Positions 26,153-35,522 of a DNA stretch of 57,567 bases are shown here, piece after piece. The position numbers and the translations under genes are program-made. Source of the stretch: Sulfuricurvum sp. GTDB taxonomy: Bacteria > Campylobacterota > Campylobacteria > Campylobacterales > Sulfurimonadaceae. The stretch covers positions 1 through 57,567 of the forward strand of contig NZ_JAQTYM010000011.1 of NCBI RefSeq assembly GCF_028688295.1, written 5' to 3'. The stretch's first letter is position 1. Each line of letters begins with the position of its first letter. The notes below the pieces were generated by a model, which saw only the letters and a list, made by a program, of their open reading frames with translations, made no database searches and was not told the DNA's origin.

Positions 26153-28666
26153 ATGCAGGATATTCGAACGCCTTGGACTGAATCGCCAGAACGCCTTTTT
26201 GAAATACTAGAAACATCCAAAGAGGGGTTAGCGGCGTATGAAGCGGACAAACGCTACGCCCATTTCGGACCCAACTCGTTGATGTCTGAAGAGCGATCGA
26301 AGATCGCCATGCTCTTGGGGCAATTCGCTAGTCCCATCGTCCTTATTTTGATTGTTGCCGGAGCCATTAGTTTCGGTATGGGGCACACCAAAGACGGGAT
26401 TATTATCATCGCGATTTTGATCATTAATTCTTTATTGGGATTTTATCAGGAGTTGAAAGCGGAAACCTCTATTCGGTCTTTGCAACGTTTGACCGAGAAT
26501 CATGTACGGGTATTGCGTAACGGTATCGAAACCACGCTCCCTGCACATACGCTTGTCCCCGGTGATGTAATCTTCTTGGGTGAGGGCGATTTGGTACCCG
26601 CAGATGTACGCTTGATCGAATCGTATGCCCTTGAAGTAGATGAAGCACTTCTCACCGGAGAATCTCTCCCGTGTGAAAAGAGTGCTGATGCTCTTGTCTT
26701 ATCGGATGCTCCTTTGTATGAACGGGAGAACACCCTTTTTTCCGGTTCGTCGATTTTACGTGGTAAAACGGTTGCCCTCGTCTATGCGACCGGCTCGTTC
26801 ACTGAAATCGCTAAGATTGCCGAAGCAGCACAGCAACGTTCTCCAGAATCTCCGCTTACCCGATCAATGCGCCATTTCTCAAAGCAGTTATTGGTCGCGA
26901 TCCTTGCTATCCTTACCTTCTTAGGAATCATTTCGATTTTTCAAGGGCGCAGTTATGAAGAGATGATCTCTTTTTTAATCGCCCAACTCGTCTCAGCGGT
27001 TCCTGAAGGTCTGCCGATAGTTATCACCCTCATCCTCGCGATCGGAGCCTTTCGCCTCAGCAAACACAAAGTACTGGTTCGCCATCTCCCCTCCGTAGAA
27101 TCGCTCGGGAGCACCACGCTAATCGCGACCGATAAAACAGGAACCATCACCGAGGGGATTTTGTCGGTCAAAGAAACACTTCCGATTGACAAGGAGGAAC
27201 TGTACCGATGTGCCGCATTGTGTAACGACGCACATGATGGCAAAGGGGACAGTATCGATATTGCTCTGGAAAAATGGCTCAATGAAGATTTTGCCACGAT
27301 TCAACATACCTACAAACGGATTTTCGATCATCCGTTTGATGCTACCACACGGATGATGGCAACGGTCAATCAAATCGATGATACCCAAAAACTCTACATC
27401 AAAGGTGCCTACGAAACACTCCTTTCTCTCGCTACGAACAGTGAAGAGGAGCGAAAACAGCTTCAAGAGGGGCACGACACCATGGCCTCCTTAGGGCTTC
27501 GTGTTCTTGCCTTTGGTGTGAGTGAACACCATTGGGAGGTACCCGAAAACGCACCGGTTCGCATTGTGGGATTGATCGCCTTTGCCGATCGTCCAAAAGC
27601 TGACGCGGCTCAAGCGATTGCACTGGCAAGAGAAGCAGGAATACGGATCATCATGATCACCGGAGATAATCCGATCACCGCCAGTGTCATTGCGGAAGAG
27701 ATAGGATTAGAGCGTAAAGGAAAAAAAGTCCTTACAGGTTCAGAGATTGATACCCTCAGTGATGAAGAGCTTCAAGCACAGCTGGAACACACTTCGCTCA
27801 TTGCACGCGCTATGCCTGAAAACAAATACCGTATTGTTCAGCTGCTTCAAAAACAAGGGAATATTGTAGCCGTTACCGGAGATGGGGTTAACGATGTCCC
27901 CGCACTCAAAGCAGCCGATTTGGGAATCGCTATGGGAAATGGAAGCGAAGCGGCAAAGGCCTCTTCTAAAATGGTTCTTGTTGATAATAATCTGGGGGTC
28001 ATTATCGACGCAATACGCCAAGGTAGGGTTATTGCCGATAATCTTAGAAAAGTATTGTTTTATCTCCTATCAACCAGTTTGGGAGAAATCATCCTCATTA
28101 GCATGGCGATTTTAATGGCATTTCCCCTACCACTGCATCCCACCCAAATTCTTTGGATCAACGTCGTTACCGACGGGGTTTGCGATAAAACGTTTGCCAT
28201 GTGTGATGAAGAGGGGAACGTTATGAAACGAAAAGTCCGATCGATGGATAAACAGTTTTTTGATCGTCCGATGATGCTTCGTCTGGGATGGTTCGCAGTA
28301 GTAACCGCTTCGGTGACGATGGCACTATTTGTCTATTTGTTGGATCATAACTACTCTTACACTGAAGCGATTACGATGACGTTTACGACGGTTGTTGCCG
28401 CGCAATGGGTTAATGCGATTTTAATTCAAAAAGAATCAGAACCATTCTTGAAAAACATTCGCCGCAGCTTTAGCATCAACCCTTGGCTCTGGGTTGGTAT
28501 ATCGATTGGTGTGGTGTTGCAAAGTATTGCTTTGTTTGTGTTGCCTGAATGGTTCCATGTCATCACCCCTACTGCTGAGATGATGGGATTTGTCGCGATG
28601 GCTTTGTTGGCAATTTTTGCTTTAGAAGAGGGATATAAATGGGTGGAATACAGTCGCAAGAAGTAG
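26153..28666 (+). CDS. P2-type cation-transporting ATPase, probably Ca2+
   Basis: An 837-residue inner-membrane pump. Seen in order: N-terminal cation-ATPase domain, LLTGESLPCEK actuator loop, phosphorylated Asp in ATDKTGTITEG, MITGDNPITA and VTGDGVNDVPALKAADLG hinge, and about ten membrane helices. Helix 4 has VPEGLP, helix 5 STSLGE and helix 6 NVVTDG. These keep the SERCA ligands Glu309, Glu771, Asn796, Thr799 and Asp800 but have Ser at Asn768. Ca2+ export is therefore likely, though Mn2+, Na+ or K+ cannot be excluded. GGAAGG is placed 7 bp before the ATG. It stands alone and converges on a SulP gene. Calcium export would fit the EF-hand gene 10 kb away. Confidence 0.9.
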   Translation: MQDIRTPWTESPERLFEILETSKEGLAAYEADKRYAHFGPNSLMSEERSKIAMLLGQFASPIVLILIVAGAISFGMGHTKDGIIIIAILIINSLLGFYQELKAETSIRSLQRLTENHVRVLRNGIETTLPAHTLVPGDVIFLGEGDLVPADVRLIESYALEVDEALLTGESLPCEKSADALVLSDAPLYERENTLFSGSSILRGKTVALVYATGSFTEIAKIAEAAQQRSPESPLTRSMRHFSKQLLVAILAILTFLGIISIFQGRSYEEMISFLIAQLVSAVPEGLPIVITLILAIGAFRLSKHKVLVRHLPSVESLGSTTLIATDKTGTITEGILSVKETLPIDKEELYRCAALCNDAHDGKGDSIDIALEKWLNEDFATIQHTYKRIFDHPFDATTRMMATVNQIDDTQKLYIKGAYETLLSLATNSEEERKQLQEGHDTMASLGLRVLAFGVSEHHWEVPENAPVRIVGLIAFADRPKADAAQAIALAREAGIRIIMITGDNPITASVIAEEIGLERKGKKVLTGSEIDTLSDEELQAQLEHTSLIARAMPENKYRIVQLLQKQGNIVAVTGDGVNDVPALKAADLGIAMGNGSEAAKASSKMVLVDNNLGVIIDAIRQGRVIADNLRKVLFYLLSTSLGEIILISMAILMAFPLPLHPTQILWINVVTDGVCDKTFAMCDEEGNVMKRKVRSMDKQFFDRPMMLRLGWFAVVTASVTMALFVYLLDHNYSYTEAITMTFTTVVAAQWVNAILIQKESEPFLKNIRRSFSINPWLWVGISIGVVLQSIALFVLPEWFHVITPTAEMMGFVAMALLAIFALEEGYKWVEYSRKK

Positions 28667-28674
28667 TTAAAATT

Positions 28675-30351
28675 TTATGTTTTTAAAATAATTCCTGCGC
28701 GTATCAATGCTTTATCGATATGATCGACGATATTTTCTTTTCCGATATGCTCATCAATGTGCGATTTTTCGATAAATTTTCGCACTTGCGCATTGACACC
28801 GGAGAGAATTAAAGAGGTATTTTTTTCATGAAGCCGTTGGTGGAGTACTTCCAGAGCATGCAATCCCGCCGCATCGATCAGAGGAACATAACGCATCCGC
28901 AAAATGAAAACTTTGGAGGGCTTTTCGAACAACGCGAGAGTATCGATCAGTTTTTCTGCGACACCGAAGAACAGGGGCCCTTGTATCTCATACACTTCGA
29001 CATCTTGGGGTATTATTTTGTGTTGGATGGAATCAGGGTCATTTTCTTCGCTCTCTACCGCACGGATATGGGTCGCTTTCATCATTTGATCGATAAATAA
29101 AATCGAAGCGAGGGCAATCCCCGCTTGTATCGCAAAGTTCAAATCAACCAGTACCGTCAATAAAAACGTAACGATCAAGACAATGCGGTCGGTTCTCGGA
29201 GCGTGCATAATCTCACGGATATGTTTGATTTCGGACATATTCCACGCTACCACCATCAAAATCGCGGCGAGTGCGGCGAGGGGGACTTTTATAATAAGCG
29301 GGGCTAAAAGGAGCATAAAGATAAAGAGCCATACTGCGTGCATTATCCCCGCCACCGGAGTGCGTGCCCCGGCTTTTATGTTGGTAGCGGTACGGGCGAT
29401 GGCTCCGGTAGCGGGAAGACCGCCGAAAACTCCTGAAGCAACATTGGCAATCCCTTGCCCTAAAAGCTCGGCATTGGATTTGTGGCGTGTACCGGTCATT
29501 CCATCGGCGACAACGGCTGAGAGGAGTGACTCGATAGCCGCAAGAGTGGCAATCGTGATCGCATCAGGGAGTAAAAGCCGAAGTTTATCGAACGTGATCT
29601 GTGGCCATACCGGTGTAGGGAGCATAGAGGGTATGGAGCCAAAGCGGCTCTCTATCGTCTCAACGGGTAAATTAAGTGCCCAAACGGCGAGCGCACTGAG
29701 GGTAACGACGATAATGGGACCGGGGATACGAGGGATATGTTGTTTTGCCAGTACGATAATACCGATAGACGAAAGGGCGAGGATTACGGCTATAACATTG
29801 GTCTCACCCAGATGAGCGAGATAAACGTAGAGTTTATCGATAAAATCAGGGGGAACGGTGGTGATGGAGAGGCCAAAAAAATCACGAATCTGTGAAAATG
29901 CGATGAGTAAGGCGATCCCTGAAGTAAACCCAACGATAACAGGGTAGGGGATAAATTTAATCAACTCTCCGGCGCGTACAAATGCCATGATCATCAAGAT
30001 GATCCCCGCCATGATGGTTGCTAGTACCAGTCCCTCGTAGCCATGCTTCATAGCGACGGTCGCGACGGTGACGATAAAGGCCGCTGTAGGCCCCCCGATC
30101 TGATAGCGGCTGCCACCGTGTGCTGAGATTAAAAAACCGGCTACGATGGCGGTAAAGAGTCCACGCTCAGGGGGGAGATTCGAAGCGATAGCAATCGCCA
30201 TGGCTAGCGGCAGGGCGACAATCGCTACCGCTAATCCTGCAATCGAATCAGCGATGAAATCAGAACGGCTGTATCCTTGACGTTTAAAAAGGGTGACAAG
30301 TTTCGGCTCTAGGGAGTCGTGAATCGAGCGAAGCATTGATAAATCTTTCAA
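28675..30351 (-). CDS. SulP-family anion transporter with STAS domain
   Basis: A 558-residue permease. The N-terminal region has the SulP start DSIAGLAVAIVALPLAMA, about 11-12 membrane helices and the conserved GLPATGAIARTATNIKAGARTP region in two adjoining parts; residues about 440-545 are a STAS domain (EIQGPLFFGVAEKL, FILRMRYVPLIDAAG). SulP proteins carry sulfate, bicarbonate, nitrate or dicarboxylates; the substrate cannot be told from sequence. In an autotroph bicarbonate is an attractive possibility. It is divergent from a second, different SulP gene; the 186-bp space between them holds both promoters, not resolved here. Confidence 0.93.
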   Translation of the reverse strand: MKDLSMLRSIHDSLEPKLVTLFKRQGYSRSDFIADSIAGLAVAIVALPLAMAIAIASNLPPERGLFTAIVAGFLISAHGGSRYQIGGPTAAFIVTVATVAMKHGYEGLVLATIMAGIILMIMAFVRAGELIKFIPYPVIVGFTSGIALLIAFSQIRDFFGLSITTVPPDFIDKLYVYLAHLGETNVIAVILALSSIGIIVLAKQHIPRIPGPIIVVTLSALAVWALNLPVETIESRFGSIPSMLPTPVWPQITFDKLRLLLPDAITIATLAAIESLLSAVVADGMTGTRHKSNAELLGQGIANVASGVFGGLPATGAIARTATNIKAGARTPVAGIMHAVWLFIFMLLLAPLIIKVPLAALAAILMVVAWNMSEIKHIREIMHAPRTDRIVLIVTFLLTVLVDLNFAIQAGIALASILFIDQMMKATHIRAVESEENDPDSIQHKIIPQDVEVYEIQGPLFFGVAEKLIDTLALFEKPSKVFILRMRYVPLIDAAGLHALEVLHQRLHEKNTSLILSGVNAQVRKFIEKSHIDEHIGKENIVDHIDKALIRAGIILKT

Positions 30352-30537
30352 AATTAAAATTATTTTGTAAGTTTAGCACTTTTAGTGACTCTTCAACTAT
30401 TTTTAAGTAAAATTTCAAGATTCAAACTGTCACTATCCCTCTTGTTCTGCCACATTTTCGAAATTCCCTGTTTCGTTGTTTAGGCCTTTATATCACATGG
30501 AATGGATGTTGTACAGTGATTTTAAAATGGAGTTACT

Positions 30538-32031
30538 ATGCTGATTTTATCCCCTAAGCAAGAGTGGTTCGGCAATATTCGCGGCGATATCCTCGCCGGA
30601 ATCGTCGTTGCTCTTGCCCTCATCCCCGAAGCGATTGCGTTTTCGATCATTGCAGGGGTTGATCCAAAAGTGGGGCTGTATGCTTCGTTTTGTATCGCGA
30701 CGGTCATCGCATTCGTCGGTGGCCGCGCGGGGATGATCTCCGCCGCAACGGGGGCTATGGCATTGCTTATGGTAACCCTCGTAAAAGAGCACGGGTTGCA
30801 ATATCTGATGGCGGCAACATTGTTGACGGGAGTATTGCAGATATTTGCTGGGTATATCAAACTCGGTGTCCTTATGAGTTTCGTCTCCCGTACTGTTGTG
30901 ATCGGGTTCGTGAACGCATTAGCGATTTTGATCTTTATGGCTCAGCTTCCTGAGTTGACTAATGTTACATGGTACGTTTATGCGCTAACGGCGGCGGGGC
31001 TAGGGATCATCTACCTTTTTCCCTACATCCCTACAATCGGAAAACTAATCCCCTCACCACTTGTTACAATCGTCGTATTGACCGCTGTTACTGTAGCTAT
31101 GGGGATTGATGTTCGCACGGTCGGTGACATGGGAGCGCTTCCTGATACGCTTCCTCTTTTTCTCTGGCCTGACGTTCCGCTAAACTTTGAAACCCTCTCG
31201 ATCATTTTTCCCTACTCTGTGGCACTAGCGGCAGTGGGGCTACTCGAATCGTTTATGACGGCCACGATCATCGACGATATGACCGATACCGACAGCGATA
31301 AAAACCGCGAAGCCAAAGGGCAGGGGATCGCTAACATCGCCAGCGGATGTATGGGGGGAATGGCGGGATGTGCGATGATCGGTCAGTCGGTTATTAATAT
31401 CAAATCCGGTGGTCGAGGGAGACTTTCTACCCTTATTGCGGGTGTATTGCTCCTCATCATGGTTGTTTTTATGTCTGATCTGATCTCCATCATCCCGATG
31501 GCGGCACTCGTAGCGGTAATGATTATGGTTTCTATCGGAACCTTTAATTGGGCCTCTATCAAAGGGCTGAAAACCTTGCCATTATCGACCAATATCGTAA
31601 TGCTCTCAACTGTTTTTGTGGTCGTAGGGACCCATAACCTCGCTCTAGGTGTATTTACCGGCGTTCTTTTGGCATCACTCTTTTTTGCCAATAAAATCAG
31701 CCACTTGATGTATTGGGACAAATCGTTCGAAGAGACGAGCAGTACAAGAATCTATAAATTTGTCGGACAAATCTTTTTTAACTCCGCAGATCGTTTTGCC
31801 GATGCGTTTGATTACAAAGAAGAGGTTAAAAATGTCGTAATCGACGTTACACGTGCCCACTTTTGGGATATATCTGCCGTGTATGCCCTCGATAAAGCGG
31901 TCATTAAATTGCGTACAATGGGTAAAGAGGTAGAAGTGATCGGACAGAATGAAGCGACTCAGACGATCATCGATCGTTTCGGTGTTCACGATAAACCCTC
32001 AGAGATTGAGAAAATGATGGGGGGCCATTAA
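30538..32031 (+). CDS. SulP-family anion transporter, second type, with short STAS domain
   Basis: A 497-residue permease with the SulP opening [21 protein letters not shown], the [23 protein letters not shown] motif in two adjoining parts, about ten membrane helices and a compact STAS domain from about residue 405 ([33 protein letters not shown]). It differs clearly from the neighbouring SulP protein (shorter, PEAIAFS rather than PLAMAIA), so this is not a recent duplication. GGAG lies 6 bp before the ATG. Substrate unknown; sulfate or bicarbonate are the usual candidates. Convergent with the MFS gene. Confidence 0.93.
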   Translation: MLILSPKQEWFGNIRGDILAGIVVALALIPEAIAFSIIAGVDPKVGLYASFCIATVIAFVGGRAGMISAATGAMALLMVTLVKEHGLQYLMAATLLTGVLQIFAGYIKLGVLMSFVSRTVVIGFVNALAILIFMAQLPELTNVTWYVYALTAAGLGIIYLFPYIPTIGKLIPSPLVTIVVLTAVTVAMGIDVRTVGDMGALPDTLPLFLWPDVPLNFETLSIIFPYSVALAAVGLLESFMTATIIDDMTDTDSDKNREAKGQGIANIASGCMGGMAGCAMIGQSVINIKSGGRGRLSTLIAGVLLLIMVVFMSDLISIIPMAALVAVMIMVSIGTFNWASIKGLKTLPLSTNIVMLSTVFVVVGTHNLALGVFTGVLLASLFFANKISHLMYWDKSFEETSSTRIYKFVGQIFFNSADRFADAFDYKEEVKNVVIDVTRAHFWDISAVYALDKAVIKLRTMGKEVEVIGQNEATQTIIDRFGVHDKPSEIEKMMGGH

Positions 32032-32043
32032 TCCGGTTATTTT

Positions 32044-33213
32044 TTAATCCGTGTGGAGTAATCGATATCTCATGAAATACAGTACCATACCAAGTGTAAT
32101 GGCAGCTACGGAAGCAATCATAAAAAGAAGAGTACTTCCGTAGGAATCCCAAATGATACCTCCGAGTACTAATGAAATAAAAGTTGCTATCCCGACAGCC
32201 GTATAGTATATCCCATAGGCAGTCGCTTTGAACTCCATCGGTGCGGAATCTGAGATGATGGCTTTGGCCAGTGCGTTAAAACCGGCAGCAAAAAAACCGT
32301 AGATTCCAAACCCCACCCAAATAGCCCATGATGTTCCCAGCGTCATTGCCAGCGCACCCAAACCAAATGCGATATAGACGGCAGACAATAGGACCCCTTT
32401 TCCGATACGGTCGGCTAATCTTCCGATCGGGATGGCGAAGAGAGATTGAGTAAGATTATAGAGCGCGTAGGCAAGTGGAATCATCACCAGTGCAAGGCCA
32501 TTACTCTCAGCTTTTAGGAGCATAAATGAATAGTTCATTGCTACGAGGCTAAAGAGACTCTGAAATAATACGAGCCAATAAAATGGAGCAGGGAGAGCTT
32601 TGGGAACAAATCGGCTCTTTGAAGGTTCAAAAGGAGTATCGGTGACGAGAAAAATGAGAATCGCCATCGAGATAAGTCCGGGAATCAGACTAATAGCAAA
32701 GACAGTTCTAAAAGAGGATTCGCTCTCACCCAAATACCACAAAACACCAAAAGCGGTGAGTGCCCCCGCCAACGCTCCGGCACCGTCCATCATTTTGTGA
32801 AATCCAAATACGAATCCGCTGATTGCTTTAGGGGTGGAAGCACTGATCAGAGCATCGCGCGGAGCGACCCGTATCCCTTTTGAGAGGCGGTCTCCGATTC
32901 GGATAGCGGCGATCATCGTAGCACTTTGGGCAAAAAAGGCGAGGGGTTTGATGAGGTTGGAGAGGCCATACCCGAGCAGTGTTAATCCTTTACGCTTACC
33001 CAAGCGGTCAGAATAAAATCCTGATAATGCAATCAGCAGTGCAACCCCCAGCTCCGCTGTACCTTCGATCAGACCGATTTCACTTTTAGAGGCATGAAGG
33101 AACCGTTCCAAAAAGATGGGGAGGAGGGGGAGAATCATCTCGGTCGAGAAATCGGTGAAGAAACTATTGGCTCCGAGTGCGATGATATTACGGTTAAGTG
33201 AGCGGATTTTCAT
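32044..33213 (-). CDS. Major facilitator superfamily efflux transporter
   Basis: A 389-residue inner-membrane protein with 12 predicted helices. The loop SGFYSDRLGKRKGLTLLGYGLS is the MFS motif A, and FSTEMILPLLPIFL and GIRVAPRDALISAS recall a subfamily found near metal and arsenic genes. It starts 23 bp after the small thioredoxin gene at the end of the arsenic operon and may be its last member; an arsenic-compound or metal export role is inference. Only a weak GTGG precedes the ATG, so translation may be low or coupled. Confidence 0.85.
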   Translation of the reverse strand: MKIRSLNRNIIALGANSFFTDFSTEMILPLLPIFLERFLHASKSEIGLIEGTAELGVALLIALSGFYSDRLGKRKGLTLLGYGLSNLIKPLAFFAQSATMIAAIRIGDRLSKGIRVAPRDALISASTPKAISGFVFGFHKMMDGAGALAGALTAFGVLWYLGESESSFRTVFAISLIPGLISMAILIFLVTDTPFEPSKSRFVPKALPAPFYWLVLFQSLFSLVAMNYSFMLLKAESNGLALVMIPLAYALYNLTQSLFAIPIGRLADRIGKGVLLSAVYIAFGLGALAMTLGTSWAIWVGFGIYGFFAAGFNALAKAIISDSAPMEFKATAYGIYYTAVGIATFISLVLGGIIWDSYGSTLLFMIASVAAITLGMVLYFMRYRLLHTD

Positions 33214-33236
33214 CCACTAATTATAGCAGTACCGAT

Positions 33237-33479
33237 TTAAAGATATTGCGATTTAATCAGATCGATGATTTCGGCGACACTGAGGAGTTTTCCGGTACTC
33301 ACGACTTTACCGTCGATAACAAGCCCTGGGGTGCTCATGACATTGTATTCCATGATCTTCATAATGTCTTCGACCTTTTCGATTTGAGCGAATTTACCGC
33401 TTTGTGCTACTGCTTGTTTCGTTGCCTCTTCGAGGGCTTTGCATTTAGTACATCCCGTACCTAAAATTTCGATTTTCAT
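33237..33479 (-). CDS. Small thioredoxin-fold redox protein (TM0996/MTH895 type)
   Basis: An 80-residue protein that starts with a beta strand leading to GTGCTKCKAL, the CxxC active site of glutaredoxin-like redox-active disulfide protein 2, followed by STPGLVIDGKVVSTGK with the cis-Pro of the fold. Such proteins are often encoded beside DUF318/ArsP-type permeases, as here. It probably passes electrons or holds metal/arsenic thiolates. ATG at 33479 is preferred to a start seven codons upstream because GGAG precedes it at 7 bp and its ATGA overlaps the stop of the preceding gene. Confidence 0.88.
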   Translation of the reverse strand: MKIEILGTGCTKCKALEEATKQAVAQSGKFAQIEKVEDIMKIMEYNVMSTPGLVIDGKVVSTGKLLSVAEIIDLIKSQYL

Positions 33480-33736
33480 TGTTTTTCTCCTATAAGACAC
33501 TCTTGCATCATCGGTGCTAAGGTTTCAGCATTGACATCACCTGTAATGGTGATCGTCGAGCCGCCTTCGACCGTAGAGAGTTCAATCCCCTCGATTTTTT
33601 GCATGATCGCGGGATCACATGCACACTCACATTGACCGCTCTGGCACGCTTCGATTTTTGCACTGAGCTCTTCGGTGCTAAAACCACCGAGAAAGGCTTT
33701 GACTCCGCCTGTATGGTTCATCATTTCGATTTTCAT
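33476..33736 (-). CDS. Small Cys-rich protein of unknown function in the arsenic operon
   Basis: An 86-residue soluble protein I do not recognise. Two halves of alpha/beta character flank a Cys cluster, CQSGQCECACDP (residues 31-42), with one more Cys near the end (QECLIGEKQ). The spacing C-x4-C-x-C-x-C is unusual for a redox site and would suit binding of a soft metal or of As(III). AGGAG lies before the ATG, 8 bp after the permease stop, and its stop overlaps the next start (ATGA), so it is made together with the thioredoxin-like protein. Codon use is like its neighbours. A metallochaperone role is only a suggestion. Confidence 0.85.
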   Translation of the reverse strand: MKIEMMNHTGGVKAFLGGFSTEELSAKIEACQSGQCECACDPAIMQKIEGIELSTVEGGSTITITGDVNAETLAPMMQECLIGEKQ

Positions 33737-33744
33737 ATTATCTC

Positions 33745-34695
33745 CTATAAAATGGCATTAAATAAATATCCGACGCCCATAATCCCCAGCGTCACGGTAC
33801 CGAAAAAGATGGCGATGAGTTTGAGGCTCATAACCCGTTTGAGAATCATCGCTTCGGGGAGGGAGAGGGCGGTGATCGCCATCATAAACGATAATGCCGT
33901 ACCCAACAGCATACCTTTGGAAGTGAGAACTTCGATGAGGGGCATTACCCCTGCGGCGTTGGAGTACATTGGAACTCCGAGCAGTGTCGCGAGAGGTACG
34001 GCAAACGGATTGTCCGCTCCCGCGATAGAGGTGATAAACTCAGTCGGAACATAGCCGTGGATAAAGGCACCCGCACCGACACCGATTAAAACATAGAGCC
34101 AGATTTTATGGAGAATATCGAAAGTATACTCCCAAGCCTCTCTCAAACGTGTATCAAAGGCAATTTTTTGTTCTTCCGCTTTAATCTCCCCCTCTATAGG
34201 TTTGACCTCAATGAGAACTTCTTTCTCTAATCCAAGTCTTCCGATAACGATACCGCCGACAATAGCGACGAGAAGACCAAATCCGATATAAAGTGCCGTC
34301 ACTTTCCAGCCAAATATGCCAAAGAGCATCGCGATGGCGATTTCGTTGTTGAGCGGAGCGGAGATGAGAAAGCTAAACGTCACCCCAAGCGGTATCCGTG
34401 CTTGCAAAAAGCCCAAAAAGAGGGGAATTGCCGAACAAGAACAAAAGGGGGTAATAATCCCGAACAATGCCGCAAGGACATTCCCCGTATACTCGTGCTT
34501 TTTACTGAGATACACTCGTACTTTTTCGGTGGAGAAATAAGAACGCAGCAAAGTTACGATAAAAATAATAACAATGAGTAAAAAGAGGATTTTAACCGTA
34601 TCGTAGATAAAAAAGTTGAGGGCATCCGAGAGCTTCTCGCCTTGAGGCATTTTCAGCCATTCATATACGAGGACGTTGACGCTCTCTTGCCACAT
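33745..34695 (-). CDS. ArsP/DUF318-family permease
   Basis: A 316-residue membrane protein with about eight helices and the family signature FCSCSAIPLFLGF near residue 90, repeated in weaker form in the second half (GVPMYSNAAGVMPL), which shows the duplicated permease fold. Family members include ArsP, which exports trivalent organoarsenicals, and others of unknown substrate. A charged cytoplasmic loop of about 40 residues (EVLIEVKPIEGEIKAEEQK) divides the halves. Begins 2 bp after the arsC stop, inside the arsenic operon. Whether it carries methyl-arsenic or another arsenic form is open. Confidence 0.88.
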   Translation of the reverse strand: MWQESVNVLVYEWLKMPQGEKLSDALNFFIYDTVKILFLLIVIIFIVTLLRSYFSTEKVRVYLSKKHEYTGNVLAALFGIITPFCSCSAIPLFLGFLQARIPLGVTFSFLISAPLNNEIAIAMLFGIFGWKVTALYIGFGLLVAIVGGIVIGRLGLEKEVLIEVKPIEGEIKAEEQKIAFDTRLREAWEYTFDILHKIWLYVLIGVGAGAFIHGYVPTEFITSIAGADNPFAVPLATLLGVPMYSNAAGVMPLIEVLTSKGMLLGTALSFMMAITALSLPEAMILKRVMSLKLIAIFFGTVTLGIMGVGYLFNAIL

Positions 34696-34697
34696 AA

Positions 34698-35102
34698 TCA
34701 GTCACACAACTCGGATTGGATAATCGGCAAAAGGGTCTCTTCGATGAGAGCAAGCGTTTTTGCATACTCTTCCACTTCTTTACCGCTTGGGTCTTCAAAC
34801 GCTACATGGATCGTTTTAACGGCCTTTGGAAACATCGGGCAGGTCTCATGCGCGTGATCGCAGACGGTGACAACGAGATCGAACGCTGTTTCGATCACCG
34901 TGTCGATCACTTTGGAGTGGTATTCGTCTCTCCAGTACCCTTTTTCTTCCAACAGTGCTTGGGCGTTGGGGTTGACTTTTCCGCTGGCTTTCACCCCTGA
35001 GCTTTGCGCAAATACACAATCTCCCATTTTCGCATTGATAAGGGCTTCACCCATGATGGATCGGCAGCTGTTGCCGGTACAGAGGATAAGGACATTTTTC
35101 AT
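34698..35102 (-). CDS. arsC: Arsenate reductase, thioredoxin-coupled ArsC
   Basis: Reduces arsenate to arsenite in the cytoplasm. The 134-residue protein has the low-molecular-weight phosphatase fold: P-loop CTGNSCRS with the attacking Cys9, followed by the relay cysteines in CDHAHETCPMF and a conserved Asp in EDPSG. These three cysteines define the thioredoxin-linked ArsC class. Its ATG overlaps the arsR stop by ATGA, and its product supplies arsenite for export by the divergently encoded ArsB. Confidence 0.95.
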   Translation of the reverse strand: MKNVLILCTGNSCRSIMGEALINAKMGDCVFAQSSGVKASGKVNPNAQALLEEKGYWRDEYHSKVIDTVIETAFDLVVTVCDHAHETCPMFPKAVKTIHVAFEDPSGKEVEEYAKTLALIEETLLPIIQSELCD

Positions 35103-35422
35103 AATTTACACTCTCCAGTTTCTGATAATTTTTGTAATGGGGGAAGTTCAATTTCCAAACAACGGATTTCAGCCAGCGCTTCGCTTCGGAAACGATCCAA
35201 CGGAGAACGCAAAGAATAATAAGCCCACGTACCGCACCGATCCACCCGTAAAAATCCTCCCTCTTTGAGGATTTTCAAATGGCGTGAAAGACGCGATTGA
35301 ATCATCCCAAAACTCTCTTGGAGATCACAGACACACAGTGGTCCGTGTTTATCTAAAAAAGCGAGGAGTTTGATACGGGTTTCATCGTTAAGTGCCGATA
35401 CGGTTTCTAAAAAGATATCCAT
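35099..35422 (-). CDS. arsR: ArsR-family arsenite-responsive repressor
   Basis: A 107-residue winged-helix repressor. The alpha-3 metalloid site is seen as PLCVCDL (the CxC pair), followed by the recognition helix IQSRLSRHLKILKEGGFL and the wing VDRCGTWAYYSL. Further Cys residues toward the C-terminus (RCLEIEL, ECKL) could supply a third ligand. GGAGG lies before the ATG. First gene of the leftward arsenic operon and probable regulator of both its own operon and arsB through the shared palindrome between them. Confidence 0.95.
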   Translation of the reverse strand: MDIFLETVSALNDETRIKLLAFLDKHGPLCVCDLQESFGMIQSRLSRHLKILKEGGFLRVDRCGTWAYYSLRSPLDRFRSEALAEIRCLEIELPPLQKLSETGECKL

Positions 35423-35443
35423 GCGTTACCTCCGATTTGTGAA

Positions 35444-35496
35444 AGTGTAACGAAATAAAAATAATATATCAAGATATATTGATATTGTGATACAAT
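35444..35496. promoter_or_regulatory. Divergent ars promoters sharing one palindromic operator
   Basis: ATATCAA-N6-TTGATAT (35466-35485) is a perfect 7-bp inverted repeat of ArsR/SmtB type. Leftward, TTGATA (35472-35467) and TACACT (35449-35444) with a 17-bp spacer form the arsR promoter, so the operator covers its -35. Rightward, an extended -10 TGATACAAT (35488-35496) lies 2 bp beyond the palindrome, so ArsR bound there would also block arsB. Palindrome is certain; the promoter calls are inference. Confidence 0.7.
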
Positions 35497-35522
35497 TTCC
35501 CCATCTGTTTTTGGAGAACACT

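Noticed and set aside
29183-29815. A 210-codon open frame on the + strand
   Set aside because: Lies wholly antisense to the SulP gene; composition is that of a shadow frame and it has no ribosome site.
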